A DNA stretch of 64,000 nucleotides from Rossellomorea aquimaris (GCF_020172085.1 NZ_JAIVAT010000003.1:1736001-1800000); one strand, 5' to 3'; shown: positions 34,067 to 45,568, numbered from the stretch's first letter. The notes: a model not told the origin generated them from the letters alone. Numbers and translations are program-made.

Positions 34067-35395
34067 CTATGCAACATCTTGCTTCTTATTTTCTTCTTTG
34101 AATAAATTATTGTCTCCTTCACTTTCTTTCCTGCCTGGTAGGACCAGGTTCAGGAACACCCCTACAATCGCTGCAAGAGCCATTCCGGATAAGGACACAT
34201 TTTCGTTAATCTTTACGAATGCACCTCCGACTCCAATTACCAGGATGACGCTTGAGATGACTAAGTTCCGCTTGTTCCCCAAGTCCACTTTATTGTCAAT
34301 CAGCATACGTAATCCACTTGAAGCGATGATTCCGAACAGGAGGATGGATACGCCTCCCATGACAGCTGATGGTATGGAGCCGATCAAGGCCGTGATTTTC
34401 CCTACGAATCCGAACAGGATGGCCAGGACCGCAGCTCCACCGATGACGAATACACTGAACACCCGTGTAATGGCCAGGACCCCGATGTTTTCACCATATG
34501 TTGTATTTGGTGGCCCACCCAGGAAGGATGCAATCATCGTCGCTACCCCATCTCCTAGTATGGAGCGGTGAAGACCCGGTTTTTCAATGAAATTCCGCCC
34601 CACCACTTTACTTAATACCATCTGATCCCCCGTATGCTCCGCCAGGGTCACCAGGGCAACCGGAACCATGATGGACACGATTTCCCAAGAGAAGCTTGGC
34701 GTGTAGTCAACAAACGGGATAAAGAAGTCCGGCATTTGGAAGAACGGTGCATTGATGACCTGTTGAAAGTCCACCAGCCCTGCGAAAAATGCGATGATAT
34801 ACCCTCCGATGATACCGGCAAGGATCGGAACCATTCCGAGAAAGCCTTTGAAGTAAATCGAGCAGATGACGGTTATGGTCAAAGTCGCAAGTGCGACCAT
34901 GAAGTGTGTATTACTGTAGACTAATTGTTCTGCTCCCGGATTTTCATACATCGCCATATTCACAGCCGTTCCGGCAAGACCCAATCCGATGACCATGATG
35001 ACTGGCCCTACTACAACCGGGGGCAGGATCCTGATCAGCCATTTCAATCCCAGCTTCGAAATGAGTAGTGCGACGATACCGTATACAATACCGGCGAGGA
35101 AGCTTCCCATCATGGCAGCTTCCGGACCTCCAAGGCTCTTAGCGGCTAGGATCGGTGCAATGAATGCGAATGATGATCCAAGGTAAGCGGGAATCCTACC
35201 TTTTGTAATCAGCAGATATGCCAGTGTTCCCAATCCGCTTGAAATGAGGGCGACTCCCGGACTTAACCCTACCAGGAATGGAACCAGTACCGTTGCCCCG
35301 AACATCGCAAATAAATGTTGGATGCTCAGTGTAATCCATTTCCCTATATTCGGTACTTCTTCTACGTCTAATACGATTCGTTGATCTTGATTCAT
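34067..35395 (-). CDS. pyrP: uracil permease
   Basis: Proton-linked uracil importer of the nucleobase/cation symporter 2 family. The 442-residue protein is almost all hydrophobic with about 12-14 membrane segments, and has the family motif GGPPNTTYGENIG (about 287-299) and GVATMIASF just before it. The start at 35393-35395 follows GAGGAGGAGA; the longer open frame that reads into the attenuator (to 35503) is rejected. Confidence 0.94.
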   Translation of the reverse strand: MNQDQRIVLDVEEVPNIGKWITLSIQHLFAMFGATVLVPFLVGLSPGVALISSGLGTLAYLLITKGRIPAYLGSSFAFIAPILAAKSLGGPEAAMMGSFLAGIVYGIVALLISKLGLKWLIRILPPVVVGPVIMVIGLGLAGTAVNMAMYENPGAEQLVYSNTHFMVALATLTITVICSIYFKGFLGMVPILAGIIGGYIIAFFAGLVDFQQVINAPFFQMPDFFIPFVDYTPSFSWEIVSIMVPVALVTLAEHTGDQMVLSKVVGRNFIEKPGLHRSILGDGVATMIASFLGGPPNTTYGENIGVLAITRVFSVFVIGGAAVLAILFGFVGKITALIGSIPSAVMGGVSILLFGIIASSGLRMLIDNKVDLGNKRNLVISSVILVIGVGGAFVKINENVSLSGMALAAIVGVFLNLVLPGRKESEGDNNLFKEENKKQDVA

Positions 35396-35430
35396 GTATG
35401 TCTCCTCCTCTATTACCCATAATTCCCCAT

Positions 35431-35544
35431 AAAAAAACCCTCTTTGTCGTAAAGAGGGCACAAAGAGGGTACAAGAAGGCCAGGTTACTACCTTCATTCC
35501 CATCCTTTGTCAGCCTCTCTGGACCGCTATTAAAAGGACTATCA
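35431..35544 (-). promoter_or_regulatory. PyrR-dependent attenuator between pyrR and pyrP
   Basis: PyrR-binding sequence GGTCCAGAGAGGCTGAC at about 35507-35524 (minus strand). Terminator ACCCTCTTTGT/ACAAAGAGGGT with seven T (35431-35470). The loop contains another CCCTCTTT that can form an alternative shorter hairpin. Confidence 0.9.
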
Positions 35545-36262
<718 letters not shown>

Positions 36263-36263
36263 C

Positions 36264-36292
36264 ATGATAAAGGTCAGGTCGAAAATTGTCAA
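36264..36292 (-). promoter_or_regulatory. sigma-A promoter of the pyr operon
   Basis: Minus strand: -35 TTGACA (36287-36292), 17-bp spacer, -10 TATCAT (36264-36269). The -35 box overlaps the rluD stop codon. Confidence 0.8.
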
Positions 36293-37200
36293 CGATTATT
36301 TTCAAGATGCTTCACTAATTTGGCGAATTCATCAGGCAGTTCTGAATGGAACTCCATATATTCTTCCGTTCGGGGATGAATAAAACCCAATACACCAGCA
36401 TGGAGGGCTTGTCCATCGATACTAAGCGTTTTGCGTGGACCGTATTTTGGGTCCCCTGCAAGCGGGTATCCGATATATTTCATATGCACACGGATCTGAT
36501 GAGTTCTTCCTGTTTCCAATTCACATTCAACCAGTGTGAAATCCTTGTACCGGTCCAAGACCCTGAAATGGGTAACAGCCTGTTTTCCATTATCCACGAC
36601 AGCCATGCTTTGGCGATCTTTAGGGTCCCTACCAATAGGAGCATCGATCGTTCCGTATTCATGTGGGATCAAGCCATGTACAATGGCCGTATATTTTCTC
36701 GTTACAGACTTTTCTACCAACTGGTTTACAAGATGTTCATGAGCCATGTCATTCTTCGCTACCATCAGTAAACCGGACGTATCCTTATCAATTCTATGGA
36801 CGATCCCGGGTCTTAAGACTCCGTTGATGCCTGAAAGATCCTTGCAATGATACATCAATCCATTCACCATCGTTCCTGAATAGTGTCCAGGAGCAGGATG
36901 GACGACCATCCCTTTCGGCTTGTTCACCACGATGACATCTCCATCTTCATATGCGATATCCAGATGTAAATTTTCAGGCTCTACATCTAATTCTTCCGGT
37001 TCAGGGATTGAAACCGTGATCACCGCGTTCAATGGACATTTCAAGTTTGGCTTGACACTCTCATCATTCACTTTGATATGACCGTCTTTTATCCATTGTT
37101 GAACCTGGGAACGTGACCATTCCTTGTTCAATTGACTGACGACCTTATCGATTCGTTCACCCTGTTCATCCTCAAGTATGTTGTGCTGAATTACTTCCAT
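36289..37200 (-). CDS. rluD: RluD-family 23S rRNA pseudouridine synthase (YlyB)
   Basis: Isomerises uridines in 23S rRNA; the exact sites in Bacillus are not stated by sequence. The 303-residue protein has an N-terminal S4 RNA-binding domain (about 14-75) and the catalytic motif [16 protein letters not shown] (about 137-152) with its aspartate, and [10 protein letters not shown]. Overlaps the lspA 3' end by 29 bp, so it is coupled to it. Confidence 0.9.
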   Translation of the reverse strand: MEVIQHNILEDEQGERIDKVVSQLNKEWSRSQVQQWIKDGHIKVNDESVKPNLKCPLNAVITVSIPEPEELDVEPENLHLDIAYEDGDVIVVNKPKGMVVHPAPGHYSGTMVNGLMYHCKDLSGINGVLRPGIVHRIDKDTSGLLMVAKNDMAHEHLVNQLVEKSVTRKYTAIVHGLIPHEYGTIDAPIGRDPKDRQSMAVVDNGKQAVTHFRVLDRYKDFTLVECELETGRTHQIRVHMKYIGYPLAGDPKYGPRKTLSIDGQALHAGVLGFIHPRTEEYMEFHSELPDEFAKLVKHLENNR

Positions 37201-37666
37201 TTTTGTTCTCCTTCTTTGCTTTTCGTTCGTCTAAATACATGTAAATGAGTAACAATGCCACTCCAATGGTTAATGCTGCATCGGCAATATTAAAAATCGG
37301 AAAATCATAGGAAAAAATGTATGTATTTAAGAAATCGACCACTTCTTTTCTTAAGACACGATCAATAAAGTTTCCAATTGCTCCACCAAGCATAAAAGCG
37401 AGACTCAGACTAAACAATGAATGCCCTTTTGCATGGACTTGCATATAATACACAATACCTACAATCACGACTAATGTAATAACATAAAAGAACCACATTT
37501 GGCCTTGGAGGATTCCCCATGCTGCACCTTGATTCCGGTGAGAAGTAAGATAAAAGACATTGTCGATAATCGAAATGCTCTCTCCCTCGGTCATTCGTCT
37601 TACAACCAACCATTTTGTAAATTGATCCAATCCAATGACAATCAAAGCCACTAAATAATAATACAC
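37172..37666 (-). CDS. lspA: lipoprotein signal peptidase (SPase II)
   Basis: Cleaves signal peptides of prolipoproteins after lipid modification. The 164-residue protein has four membrane helices and the aspartyl-protease signatures NQGAAWGIL and NFIDR...[11 protein letters not shown], with the two catalytic aspartates. Start is GTG after GGAGG. Confidence 0.95.
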   Translation of the reverse strand: MYYYLVALIVIGLDQFTKWLVVRRMTEGESISIIDNVFYLTSHRNQGAAWGILQGQMWFFYVITLVVIVGIVYYMQVHAKGHSLFSLSLAFMLGGAIGNFIDRVLRKEVVDFLNTYIFSYDFPIFNIADAALTIGVALLLIYMYLDERKAKKENKNGSNSAQHT

Positions 37667-37772
37667 AAAGGCAACCTCCGAACATCGTTAATTGATTACC
37701 TTTGCATTTTAGCATAAAAGGGGAAATAAAGACACTGAAACTGGAGAAGAACAACGTAAAAGCAATTGAAAT

Positions 37773-38054
37773 CTACGTATATGAAGAAATCTTTCCAAAC
37801 CTTCTCCAATCCAGCGCATCTTCTATTTTGGTACAGGTTGGATTCATCAGCATGTAATCAAAAGGAATTTCTACACCACTCATTTCACAGGTTCCGTACT
37901 GATTGTCCTGGAAACGGTCCAGTGCTTGCTTCACATCGTTGATTTCGTCGTATATATATTGTTGTACTAAAGGATGCTGAGATTGACTTGCCTCAAGCTC
38001 CTGCAAGGATGTCACCAGCTCTTCTACAATGGATGTGTATCGGTCATATGTCAT
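37773..38054 (-). CDS. ylyA: DksA/TraR-like protein YlyA
   Basis: A 93-residue protein in the ylyA position between lspA and ileS. The B. subtilis protein binds RNA polymerase and affects sigma-G-dependent genes; that role is family knowledge. Visible here: an N-terminal helical hairpin (about 1-50), then NQYGTCEMSGVEIPFDYML, where the usual CxxC...CxxC zinc finger is reduced to one cysteine in the first pair and one near NPTCTKIED. So zinc binding is doubtful. The start at 38052-38054 follows GGAGGG; 18 upstream codons are rejected. Confidence 0.75.
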   Translation of the reverse strand: MTYDRYTSIVEELVTSLQELEASQSQHPLVQQYIYDEINDVKQALDRFQDNQYGTCEMSGVEIPFDYMLMNPTCTKIEDALDWRRFGKISSYT

Positions 38055-38149
38055 CTTGATCCCTCCATTTATAGTATGGAGGAAACGGTCTTGAATATTG
38101 TGTTGCAAGATATAGCAATTATGGAATTTGAATTGAGCATAAACAGATT

Positions 38150-38186
38150 AAAAAGGTGACCCGCCAAATGACGGGTCACCTTTTTT
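38150..38186 (-). terminator. terminator after ileS
   Basis: AAAAAGGTGACCCG pairs with CGGGTCACCTTTTTT around 8 bases. It begins 3 bases after the ileS stop and has T runs on both strands. Confidence 0.92.
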
Positions 38187-38188
38187 CA

Positions 38189-40960
38189 TCATGCCAAGTG
38201 AGAATAACTTTCTTTCACAACAGATGCACAACGTGTGCAAAGGGTTGGATGATCTTTATCCTCTCCTACTGTTGTCGTGACAACCCAACAGCGGTCACAT
38301 GTTTCACCATCGGCCTTTTCAACAACGATATTGTTTTCACCGAGGCTTAAAGCATGCCCGGGGGCTTCATTTACAGCTCCACCTATTTCAAAGGCAGACA
38401 CGATAAATAACTGCTTTACGTCTTCTTTAATGGAATGTAGCAAGTCTTTCGTTTCATCATTCACGAAAAGGGTCACTTTAGCTGTCAATGATTTCCCGAT
38501 TATCTTCTGGTTACGAGCTTCCTCAAGAGCCTTTAGAACATCATCTCTTAATTCCAGGAAAGCATTCCATTTTTTCTTTAACTGATCAGCATTGTCAAAC
38601 GACTGTACTTCAGGCATATCCGTCAGTTGCACGCTTTCTCCCTCTGCTCCCGGGATATATGCCCATACTTCATCAGCAGTATGAGAAAGGATTGGAGACA
38701 TCAGTTTTGTCAGAGCCATTAGACACTCATATAAGACAGTCTGAATCGCACGACGATCGTCATGATCTTCTGACTCGATATAAAGGACATCCTTGGCAAA
38801 ATCCAAGTAGAATGAACTTAGGTCCAATGTGCAGAAATTATTAACAGCGTGATAAATGCTCGCAAATTCATATTTATCATAAGAGTTTTTCACGTTTTTC
38901 ACAAGGTCATTCAGCTTCACAAGCATGAATTGATCCACTTCTCTTAGCTGATCAAACGATACAGCATTGGTCTTAGGATCGAAGTCAGAAAGATTGCCCA
39001 ATAAGAAACGGAATGTATTACGGATCTTACGGTAAACTTCTGCTACCTGCTTCAGTATAGGATCTGATACACGCACATCCGCTTGATAATCAACAGATGC
39101 GACCCAAAGGCGAAGAATGTCGGCACCGAGCTGTTTCATGACTTTTTCAGGAACCATGACATTGCCTAGGGATTTACTCATTTTTCTTCCATCACCATCT
39201 AAGGCGAAACCATGACTCAATACGCCTTTATATGGAGCTTTGCCTGTAACGGCTACACTCGTCGTTAAAGATGAGTTGAACCATCCGCGATATTGGTCCG
39301 ATCCCTCTAAATATAAATCTGCCGGACGTTGTAGATCATCACGTTCCTCAAGGACAGCCTGATGTGAAGAACCTGAGTCAAACCAGACATCCATGATATC
39401 CTGTTCTTTCGTGAACGTCCCATTCGGGCTACCTTCATGAGTGAATCCTTCAGGTAAAAGATCTTTCGCTTCTTTCTCAAACCAGATATTTGACCCGTGT
39501 TCACGGAAGAGATTAGACACATGATCAATCGTTTCATCTGTAATGATTTCCTGACCATTTTCAGCATAGAATACCGGAATCGGCACTCCCCATGCACGTT
39601 GACGGGAAATACACCAGTCCCCACGGTCTCTGACCATATTGAATAGGCGTGTTTCTCCCCATGCAGGAACCCATTTCGTATCATTTACCGCTTCTAATAA
39701 CTCTTTACGGAATTTATCAATAGATGCAAACCACTGAGCGGTAGCTCTGAAAATAACCGGCTTCTTCGTACGCCAATCATGTGGATAAGAGTGAGTAATG
39801 AAGTTTAACTTGAGTAACGCTCCCACTTCCTGTAGCTTATCCGTGATCGGCTTATTGGCTTTGTCATAAAATAATCCTTCAAATCCAGGGGCTTCCGAAG
39901 TCATAACCCCTTTATCGTCTACAGGACATAACACGTCAAGGCCATATTTCTTTCCTACAAGGAAATCATCCTCACCATGACCAGGTGCTGTATGAACACA
40001 ACCTGTACCTGAATCAGTCGTAACATGCTCTCCAAGGACCACAAGTGACTCACGATCGTACAGCGGGTGTTTGGCAACGACATGTTCAAGGTCGGCACCT
40101 TTCACTTTATTAGATACGGAATAATCTTCCCACTCGAGATTCTTTGCTACTTCTTCAAGTAAATCTTCTGCAACTAGATAGCTGTTTTCCTTTACGGTTA
40201 CAACGACATAGCTAAGATCAGCATGAACTGCGATTCCAAGATTGGCAGGGATCGTCCAAGGAGTTGTCGTCCAAATAACGAGCTGGGTTCCTTCCTGTAG
40301 AACACCCTTTCCATCTGTAACGGCAAATCCAACATAAATGGATGGAGAACGCTTATCCTGATATTCGATCTCTGCTTCAGCAAGTGCTGATTCACTTGAT
40401 GGTGACCAATAGACAGGCTTTTTCCCTTTATAGATGTATCCCTTTTTCGCCATATCGCCGAACACTTTGATCTGCTGGGCTTCATATTCAGGCTTGAGTG
40501 TAATATAAGGATTATCCCAATCACCACGTACCCCTAATTGTTTAAATTGCTTACGTTGGTTATCTACCTGCTCATATGCATATTCTTCACATAATTTACG
40601 AAACTCTGCAATCGTCATTTCTTTGCGTTTCACGCCTTTATTTGTTAAGGCCTGCTCGATAGGCAACCCATGGGTATCCCAACCCGGGACATACGGTGCG
40701 TGAAATCCACTCATGGATTTATATCGAACAATGAAATCCTTCAGCACCTTATTCAATGCGTGACCCATATGGATATTACCATTTGCATATGGAGGTCCGT
40801 CGTGAAGGATGAATAAAGGACGATCACTTGTTCTTTCCTGCACTTTTTGATAAATATTCATTTCTTCCCATTTTTTCTGGGTATCTGGCTCGCGCTTCGG
40901 TAAATTCCCTCTCATTGGAAATTCCGTTTTCGGCATCAGTAATGTATCTTTATATTCCAT
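38189..40960 (-). CDS. ileS: isoleucyl-tRNA synthetase
   Basis: Charges tRNA-Ile and edits misloaded valine. The 923-residue class I enzyme has the HIGH-type motif [11 protein letters not shown] (about 61-71), the editing domain, KMSKS ([11 protein letters not shown], about 592-602) and the C-terminal zinc site CDRCW...CTRC. Length and the C-terminal zinc finger fit the bacterial type 1 enzyme, usually mupirocin-sensitive. It is preceded by an isoleucine T-box. Confidence 0.96.
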   Translation of the reverse strand: MEYKDTLLMPKTEFPMRGNLPKREPDTQKKWEEMNIYQKVQERTSDRPLFILHDGPPYANGNIHMGHALNKVLKDFIVRYKSMSGFHAPYVPGWDTHGLPIEQALTNKGVKRKEMTIAEFRKLCEEYAYEQVDNQRKQFKQLGVRGDWDNPYITLKPEYEAQQIKVFGDMAKKGYIYKGKKPVYWSPSSESALAEAEIEYQDKRSPSIYVGFAVTDGKGVLQEGTQLVIWTTTPWTIPANLGIAVHADLSYVVVTVKENSYLVAEDLLEEVAKNLEWEDYSVSNKVKGADLEHVVAKHPLYDRESLVVLGEHVTTDSGTGCVHTAPGHGEDDFLVGKKYGLDVLCPVDDKGVMTSEAPGFEGLFYDKANKPITDKLQEVGALLKLNFITHSYPHDWRTKKPVIFRATAQWFASIDKFRKELLEAVNDTKWVPAWGETRLFNMVRDRGDWCISRQRAWGVPIPVFYAENGQEIITDETIDHVSNLFREHGSNIWFEKEAKDLLPEGFTHEGSPNGTFTKEQDIMDVWFDSGSSHQAVLEERDDLQRPADLYLEGSDQYRGWFNSSLTTSVAVTGKAPYKGVLSHGFALDGDGRKMSKSLGNVMVPEKVMKQLGADILRLWVASVDYQADVRVSDPILKQVAEVYRKIRNTFRFLLGNLSDFDPKTNAVSFDQLREVDQFMLVKLNDLVKNVKNSYDKYEFASIYHAVNNFCTLDLSSFYLDFAKDVLYIESEDHDDRRAIQTVLYECLMALTKLMSPILSHTADEVWAYIPGAEGESVQLTDMPEVQSFDNADQLKKKWNAFLELRDDVLKALEEARNQKIIGKSLTAKVTLFVNDETKDLLHSIKEDVKQLFIVSAFEIGGAVNEAPGHALSLGENNIVVEKADGETCDRCWVVTTTVGEDKDHPTLCTRCASVVKESYSHLA

Positions 40961-41054
40961 GAACTCTTCCTCCTAAACGTTTATCTTATTGCCATCATTT
41001 CTAAATCCTTCACGTCTTAATCAGAACGGATGCACTTTCTGTTTATAGGAAAAA

Positions 41055-41300
41055 TAAAAAAGCTCTCTCATCCCTGAACAGGGACGAGAAAGCTTTCCCG
41101 CGGTACCACCCTCATAAAGACCAGCTCGGCCTTCACTTGTTATGATTCGTAACGTGAATAATTCGCTATTCATTACTCTTCGATTCGAATTTCATGAATA
41201 GGGCTCGAGGGTGATCTTCCGTGCTTTTTTCCTTGTCGGGCTCACACCGTCCCCGACTCGCTAGTAAGGATATATGAAAAAGAACGTACTGTCCCTGTCG
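41055..41300 (-). promoter_or_regulatory. T-box leader of ileS (isoleucine)
   Basis: The T-box sequence AGGGTGGTACCGCG (minus, 41099-41112) lies before a terminator stem with AAAGCT..AGCTTT and TCCCTG/CAGGGA (41058-41095). The specifier loop reads GGAAGATCACCCTCGAG, with the codon ATC at 41212-41214 for isoleucine. Stem I boundaries are approximate. Uncharged tRNA-Ile should hold the antiterminator and let ileS be read. A candidate promoter, TTGAAC-17 bp-TAAAAG, lies at 41304-41332. Confidence 0.93.
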
Positions 41301-41357
41301 TAGCTTTTATGACAAAAAAGATTGTTGTTCAATTATATGAAAGTATTGCTATTCTCG

Positions 41358-41873
41358 TCAAGACAATGTCTCTTCTTCTTTTAAAGTTTTTAAATCTGTT
41401 GCATCCAAATCGAATTCCATCAGTTGATCCCAGTCATTGGTATCCAATAAATCCAGCTGTGCTTCAATCAGCATTTTGAATCGGGTTCTGAACACTTTTG
41501 ACTGTTTCTTGAGTTCTTCAATTTCAATGGCAATCTTACGTGCTTTGGACAATGATTCATTCACGATTCGATCAGCGTTCTTTTCTGCCTCTTTAATAAT
41601 TAGCTTGGATTCTTTCATTGCATTCCGCTTGACTTCTTCCCCTGCTTCTTGAGCAATGACGATTGATTTGTTCAACGTTTCCTCGATGTTTGTGAAATGA
41701 CCTAATCGTTCATTTAAGGAGTTTAAACGTTCTTCCGTCTCTTTTTTCTCACGGATCAGAATTTCGTAATCTTTAATAATCTGATCTAAAAATTCATTAA
41801 CCTCATCCTCATCATAACCACGAAAGCCACGACTAAATTCTTTATTATGTATGTCTAATGGCGTTAAAGGCAT
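41358..41873 (-). CDS. divIVA: cell-division initiation / polar landmark protein DivIVA
   Basis: Coiled-coil protein that recognises negatively curved membrane at septa and poles, places MinJ/MinCD and helps anchor the chromosome in sporulation. The 171-residue product has the membrane-binding N-terminal domain MPLTPLDIHNKEF and SRGFRGYDEDEVNEFL, then continuous coiled coil to about residue 150. The ATG at 41871-41873 follows GGAGGTGG. The upstream GTG three codons earlier would sit on the ribosome binding site. The acidic C-terminal tail LKTLKEEETLS is typical. Confidence 0.95.
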   Translation of the reverse strand: MPLTPLDIHNKEFSRGFRGYDEDEVNEFLDQIIKDYEILIREKKETEERLNSLNERLGHFTNIEETLNKSIVIAQEAGEEVKRNAMKESKLIIKEAEKNADRIVNESLSKARKIAIEIEELKKQSKVFRTRFKMLIEAQLDLLDTNDWDQLMEFDLDATDLKTLKEEETLS

Positions 41874-41962
41874 GGGAGCCACCTCCAGTACTTGGTGAAT
41901 TACATTTTTATTATAACTAAAATTTCGACAGCATGTGGGGGAATTCCTTTATTTTTCTCAAA

Positions 41963-42733
41963 TTATTTCAGTATTCCAACAGAAATTCGCCATTTATCTC
42001 GCTTTGTTCTTCCTTCAATACTCATTAACTTGCTTCTGCCATAGCCTCTTGCTGATATGACATCCGAAGCAACGACTTCAAAAGATGAATTTTCAACCGT
42101 TTTCCAATTCACTTTTACGTGCCCGCTTTTAATCAATGTTTGAGCCTTTTGACGGGAGTCATTGTAGATGGCTGCAAGAACGACGTCCAGTCTCAATGAA
42201 CTGACGGTGGTCGTCTTCTCCTGCCATTCTTCCCTACTTTGAATTCTGTCTTTTAATGTTATTGCTTTTAGAGAAACCTTGGCTTTCCCTACTTGGGTAA
42301 GTTCCATGCGGACATAATCCGAGATTTCATCGGCAAGTATAATCTGGATGATATCCTCACCCGTCACAATATCCCCAAACTTCTCTCTTTTCAATCCAAG
42401 TGACATCAGGGTCCCTAATACTTGTCTGTGTTCTATTGTAACAAACTTCGAAGGGTACTGTATTTCAAAAGCCTCTATTCCAAAATCTTCTTCTTCTGGT
42501 TGGAAATAGGGAGGGTATAATAAAGCCCGTTTGCGTTCCGAATCTTCCGGATAAAAAGAAACCAAGATTTCGTCGTTACTTCCTACTATGGACTCGACAA
42601 TATGCTGCTGTCTTGGGTCTAAAAAGTCCGTTTGTTTCGGAGCATATTGACTTTCCACTGTTTGCTTCCACTCCAGCACAGCATCCACAAATTCTTTCTC
42701 ATCCGGCCTAAAATGTTGATAGATCGAAGACAT
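41963..42733 (-). CDS. ylmH: S4-domain RNA-binding protein YlmH
   Basis: RqcP-type family member; B. subtilis YlmH can bind 50S-peptidyl-tRNA complexes in ribosome rescue, according to recent knowledge of the family. The 256-residue protein has a divergent N-terminal YlmH domain (about 1-170) and a C-terminal S4 domain (about 178-240), LRLDVVLAAIYNDSRQKAQ and HVKVNWKTV. It lies in the sepF-ylmG-ylmH-divIVA order. A terminator lies between ylmG and ylmH, so it likely has its own transcript or read-through. Confidence 0.88.
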   Translation of the reverse strand: MSSIYQHFRPDEKEFVDAVLEWKQTVESQYAPKQTDFLDPRQQHIVESIVGSNDEILVSFYPEDSERKRALLYPPYFQPEEEDFGIEAFEIQYPSKFVTIEHRQVLGTLMSLGLKREKFGDIVTGEDIIQIILADEISDYVRMELTQVGKAKVSLKAITLKDRIQSREEWQEKTTTVSSLRLDVVLAAIYNDSRQKAQTLIKSGHVKVNWKTVENSSFEVVASDVISARGYGRSKLMSIEGRTKRDKWRISVGILK

Positions 42734-42766
42734 TCGTTCACCCCTTAAGTGATTTACACAAAATAA

Positions 42767-42802
42767 AAGAACTGAAACTGTTTGCCCGGTTTCAGTTCTT
42801 TA
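42767..42802 (-). terminator. terminator between ylmG and ylmH
   Basis: Perfect 13-bp stem AAAGAACTGAAAC/GTTTCAGTTCTTT around a 10-base loop, with T-rich flank TTTATTTTG on the minus strand. Confidence 0.88.
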
Positions 42803-42818
42803 TGCTTTATAGCCTAGT

Positions 42819-43082
42819 TTAAATAAGCCACTTGAATAATTGGTATAACCCCGATTGCGCCAGGTTCAACACAATGAAAGCCACAATAGGTGAAATATCA
42901 ATCATCCCGATCGATGGAACAATACGTCTGAATGGCTCAAGATACGGTTCGCATATCCTCGAAAGGAACTGCCCGATCGATGTCTCTCTGGCATTTGGAA
43001 ACCATGACATCAAAATATAAATGATTAATGCCCATGAATAAATTTGAATTAAGTTAGACAAGATTTGATACAACAATACCAT
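42819..43082 (-). CDS. ylmG: YggT-family membrane protein YlmG
   Basis: Small membrane protein of the YggT family, 87 residues, with two membrane segments (about 5-25 and 62-82). The family motif [32 protein letters not shown] is partly seen as [14 protein letters not shown]. The role is not settled; chloroplast and bacterial relatives affect nucleoid or division. It follows sepF by 8 bp. Confidence 0.85.
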   Translation of the reverse strand: MVLLYQILSNLIQIYSWALIIYILMSWFPNARETSIGQFLSRICEPYLEPFRRIVPSIGMIDISPIVAFIVLNLAQSGLYQLFKWLI

Positions 43083-43090
43083 AATTTACA

Positions 43091-43534
43091 TTACCACCTC
43101 GAATCTGAAAGATCTTCCTCTTTTAAGAACTCAGAAATATTTCCGCTCACCTCAACATTATCAGGTGTGCATAGAAAAATATTATCGCCTACCCGCTGAA
43201 TGTCGCCTCCGATTGCATAGACAGTTCCACTGAGGAAATCGACAATCCTTTTCGCTTGATCATGCTGAATCCTCTGCAGGTTCACAAGTACTGAACGGCG
43301 ATTCTTTAAATGATCTGCAATCTCCTGAGCCTCCGCATATACTCTCGGTTCGACGAGAATCATTTTAGAAGACTTTTGAACACTTTGAAGGCTCACAACA
43401 TTTTGTTTCGTATTAGAAAGCTGCGACTTCATGGGCTTCTTCTCCTCGTATTCCTCTTCATACTTTTCTTCTTCATAATCATACTCATCTTCATCAAGTA
43501 AAAAGAACGTTTTAAACTTTGACTTAATACCCAT
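43091..43534 (-). CDS. sepF: cell division protein SepF
   Basis: Binds FtsZ and the membrane and bundles FtsZ filaments at the septum. The 147-residue protein has an N-terminal amphipathic helix ([13 protein letters not shown]), an acidic linker (about 16-35) and the C-terminal SepF domain (about 55-140) with [19 protein letters not shown] and [15 protein letters not shown]. It is in the conserved ylmE-sepF-ylmG order. Confidence 0.95.
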   Translation of the reverse strand: MGIKSKFKTFFLLDEDEYDYEEEKYEEEYEEKKPMKSQLSNTKQNVVSLQSVQKSSKMILVEPRVYAEAQEIADHLKNRRSVLVNLQRIQHDQAKRIVDFLSGTVYAIGGDIQRVGDNIFLCTPDNVEVSGNISEFLKEEDLSDSRW

Positions 43535-43550
43535 TTGTATTCATCCCCTC

Positions 43551-44225
43551 TCAGTCATTTCCAACTAATGCCGTTCCAATACGAATAAATGTGGCACCTT
43601 CTTCTATCGCAATCATATAATCATTGCTCATCCCCATAGATAATTCCGTGCATGGGGCGTAAGGAAGGTTTAGTGCATGGATTTCTTCCTGAACGGTTTT
43701 CAGCTGTCTGAAACAAGAACGTAAGAAAGATTCATCATCCGTATGTGGAGCCATTGTCATTAATCCCACGACTTTAATATTGAAATACGTTTTTAAACTG
43801 ACGATAAATTTCTTCACTTCATCGGGAGAAATACCATGCTTTGACTCTTCTCCCGACACATTCACTTGAACGAAACAAGACACAGGCCTATCCGCCCTTT
43901 TATGAATTTCTTTCGCTAATGACAGACGATCCAGGGAATGTATGTATGAGACCTTATCAATGATGTTTTTAACCTTCCTTGATTGCAGGGAGCCGATGAA
44001 ATGCCATTGAGGCTTGTCCTGTAAAACCTCCCACTTAGAAACCAATCCTTCATCCCGGTTTTCCCCTAAGTGGAGAAGGCCAGCTTCAACAGCCTCTTCT
44101 GCCCGTTGGGTCGATACGTATTTCGTGACGGCTACAATATTTACGCTGTCTTCAAGCCTTCCACTACGTTCACAGGCAGTCTGAATATTTTCCTTGATGA
44201 TTTTCAGGTTTTCCGAAACTTTCAT
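43551..44225 (-). CDS. ylmE: PLP-binding homeostasis protein YlmE (YggS/PLPBP family)
   Basis: Binds pyridoxal 5'-phosphate without known catalytic activity and supports amino acid and PLP balance. The 224-residue protein has a single alanine-racemase-like barrel: PLP lysine in IVAVTKYVS (about 29-37), [10 protein letters not shown] (about 75-84) and [22 protein letters not shown] at the end (split here as SMGMSNDY and [10 protein letters not shown]). No C-terminal beta domain, so it is not an active racemase. Confidence 0.93.
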   Translation of the reverse strand: MKVSENLKIIKENIQTACERSGRLEDSVNIVAVTKYVSTQRAEEAVEAGLLHLGENRDEGLVSKWEVLQDKPQWHFIGSLQSRKVKNIIDKVSYIHSLDRLSLAKEIHKRADRPVSCFVQVNVSGEESKHGISPDEVKKFIVSLKTYFNIKVVGLMTMAPHTDDESFLRSCFRQLKTVQEEIHALNLPYAPCTELSMGMSNDYMIAIEEGATFIRIGTALVGND

Positions 44226-44226
44226 G

Positions 44227-45048
44227 TTAATTCTCCTTCCAGCCGATAAAACTCATTATTCTTCCCGTTTCTCCACTATCTCTTCTATAAGAGAAAAATT
44301 CCTTGTGACAGGATGAACAAAAACTGGAAATATGGATTTGCTCTGAATGCAATCCACTCTGCAGTAATAACTGTTGATTTAACTTCTTAAGGTCGAGATT
44401 GTACTGTCCCTCTTCCTTTAAATTATAGGGTAAGTTGTTTTCATCTTCTAGTGTTTTTTTCACTTTATCAATCACATAATCGTCCACCACATAGCATTCC
44501 TTGCATATGGATGGCCCGACTACCACTTCTAACGAAGATAGGGAGGACCCATTCCCGATGAATTCATGGACCATTTTGGGTCCTATTTCAAGAACCGTCC
44601 CCTTCCATCCCGCATGAGCCAATCCAATTGTCCCTGTATCTCTGTCAAGGAAATAAAGGGGAACACAATCTGCATAGCACATCGTTAACAGGAGGTTTCT
44701 TTCATCTGTTATGAATCCGTCTGTGTCTTTGATGCTGCTATGGTAATTCTCTGCACCTCTCCCAGCGTCTTCAGAACCTGGAGAGTAAATATGATTCCCA
44801 TGTGTTTGCTCAGCCGCCACCCATCTCTTCAAAGGTATATGAAGAGCTGTTGCAAGAGATTGGCGATTATGGATGACAGAAGAGTCCTTGTCACCTACAT
44901 GAAGACCCATATTGAATGAATGAAACGGTCCGTCACTGACTCCGCCATGCTTTGTGGTAATTCCTGCCACTAGTTTAGAATGTTTTTGCGTCCATCTATC
45001 AATAGAATAATAAGATTCTGTTTCTACTACAAAGGGTTCTTTCGACAC
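44227..45048 (-). CDS. ylmD: purine nucleoside phosphorylase YlmD / PgeF (laccase-domain family)
   Basis: DUF152 protein, now linked with purine nucleoside phosphorylase/adenosine deaminase activity in YfiH relatives. The 273-residue protein has the zinc motif [14 protein letters not shown] and [11 protein letters not shown], plus [14 protein letters not shown] near the end. Start is GTG at 45046-45048. It abuts ylmE by one base. The precise in vivo substrate is uncertain. Confidence 0.85.
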   Translation of the reverse strand: MSKEPFVVETESYYSIDRWTQKHSKLVAGITTKHGGVSDGPFHSFNMGLHVGDKDSSVIHNRQSLATALHIPLKRWVAAEQTHGNHIYSPGSEDAGRGAENYHSSIKDTDGFITDERNLLLTMCYADCVPLYFLDRDTGTIGLAHAGWKGTVLEIGPKMVHEFIGNGSSLSSLEVVVGPSICKECYVVDDYVIDKVKKTLEDENNLPYNLKEEGQYNLDLKKLNQQLLLQSGLHSEQIHISSFCSSCHKEFFSYRRDSGETGRIMSFIGWKEN

Positions 45049-45099
45049 GTTGAATCTCCTTCGTTTTTTATTAAGTGTACCATAGTCGCTTAAGATTCG

Positions 45100-45387
45100 T
45101 CATGTATCTGGAGATTGTTTCGGTTCTTGAAGCTGCCCTTGAATATAATGGCTGTCTTTATATCTGACCAGAATTACATCTTCTCCTATTTTCACGATAC
45201 TGCTCCAAGGAATCACTATATCTTCGTCTTTGCCAAAAAAACCTAATATTTTCCCTCCGGTACCGATGACGATTGCCTCGATTCTTCCCGTATCCAGGTT
45301 TATTTCAATATCACCAATGTTCCCTAACTTTCTCCCATCTGAAATGCTCACCACATCTTTGACCTGGAATTCAGATATACGTACCAT
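45100..45387 (-). CDS. ylmC: YlmC/YmxH-family sporulation protein (PRC-barrel)
   Basis: A 95-residue PRC-barrel-like protein starting MVRISEFQVKDVVSIS and containing GRKLGNIGDIEINLDTG and IVIPWSSIVKIGEDVILV. Members cluster with sigG in endospore formers and are often sporulation-controlled, but the function is unknown. It sits between sigG and ylmD. ylmA, present here in B. subtilis, is absent. Confidence 0.85.
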   Translation of the reverse strand: MVRISEFQVKDVVSISDGRKLGNIGDIEINLDTGRIEAIVIGTGGKILGFFGKDEDIVIPWSSIVKIGEDVILVRYKDSHYIQGQLQEPKQSPDT

Positions 45388-45494
45388 GTTTCTTCACCCT
45401 CTTTTCATCTCGTTCCTAATGTATTGATCACGGTAAATGTGTATGTTTACACTTTTCACCCATTTCAAGTAGTTATTATTAGTGTATGCAGCAA

Positions 45495-45532
45495 ATAAAA
45501 AGGCAGACCATCCCGAAGGTGATCTGCCTTTC
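45495..45532 (-). terminator. terminator downstream of sigG and the repeat array
   Basis: AAAGGCAGA pairs with TCTGCCTTT, with an extra inner pairing, and is followed on the minus strand by TTTATTTG. It lies about 410 bases after the sigG stop, so the repeats would be part of the sigG 3' untranslated RNA. Confidence 0.82.
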
Positions 45533-45540
45533 TTTTGTGT

Positions 45541-45568
45541 TTTGTCCGGGCAAAGCCCTTCCGCTTTT
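45541..45568 (-). repeat. structured repeat, internal-deletion remnant
   Basis: On the minus strand AAAAGCGGAAGGGC continues TTTGCCC and jumps to GGACAAA, so both ends of the element remain while about 90 bases between them are gone. Confidence 0.65.

Noticed and set aside
35396..35503. N-terminal extension of pyrP to a 478-residue protein
   Set aside because: The extra codons cover the attenuator terminator; the ATG at 35395 has the strong GAGGAGGAGA site.
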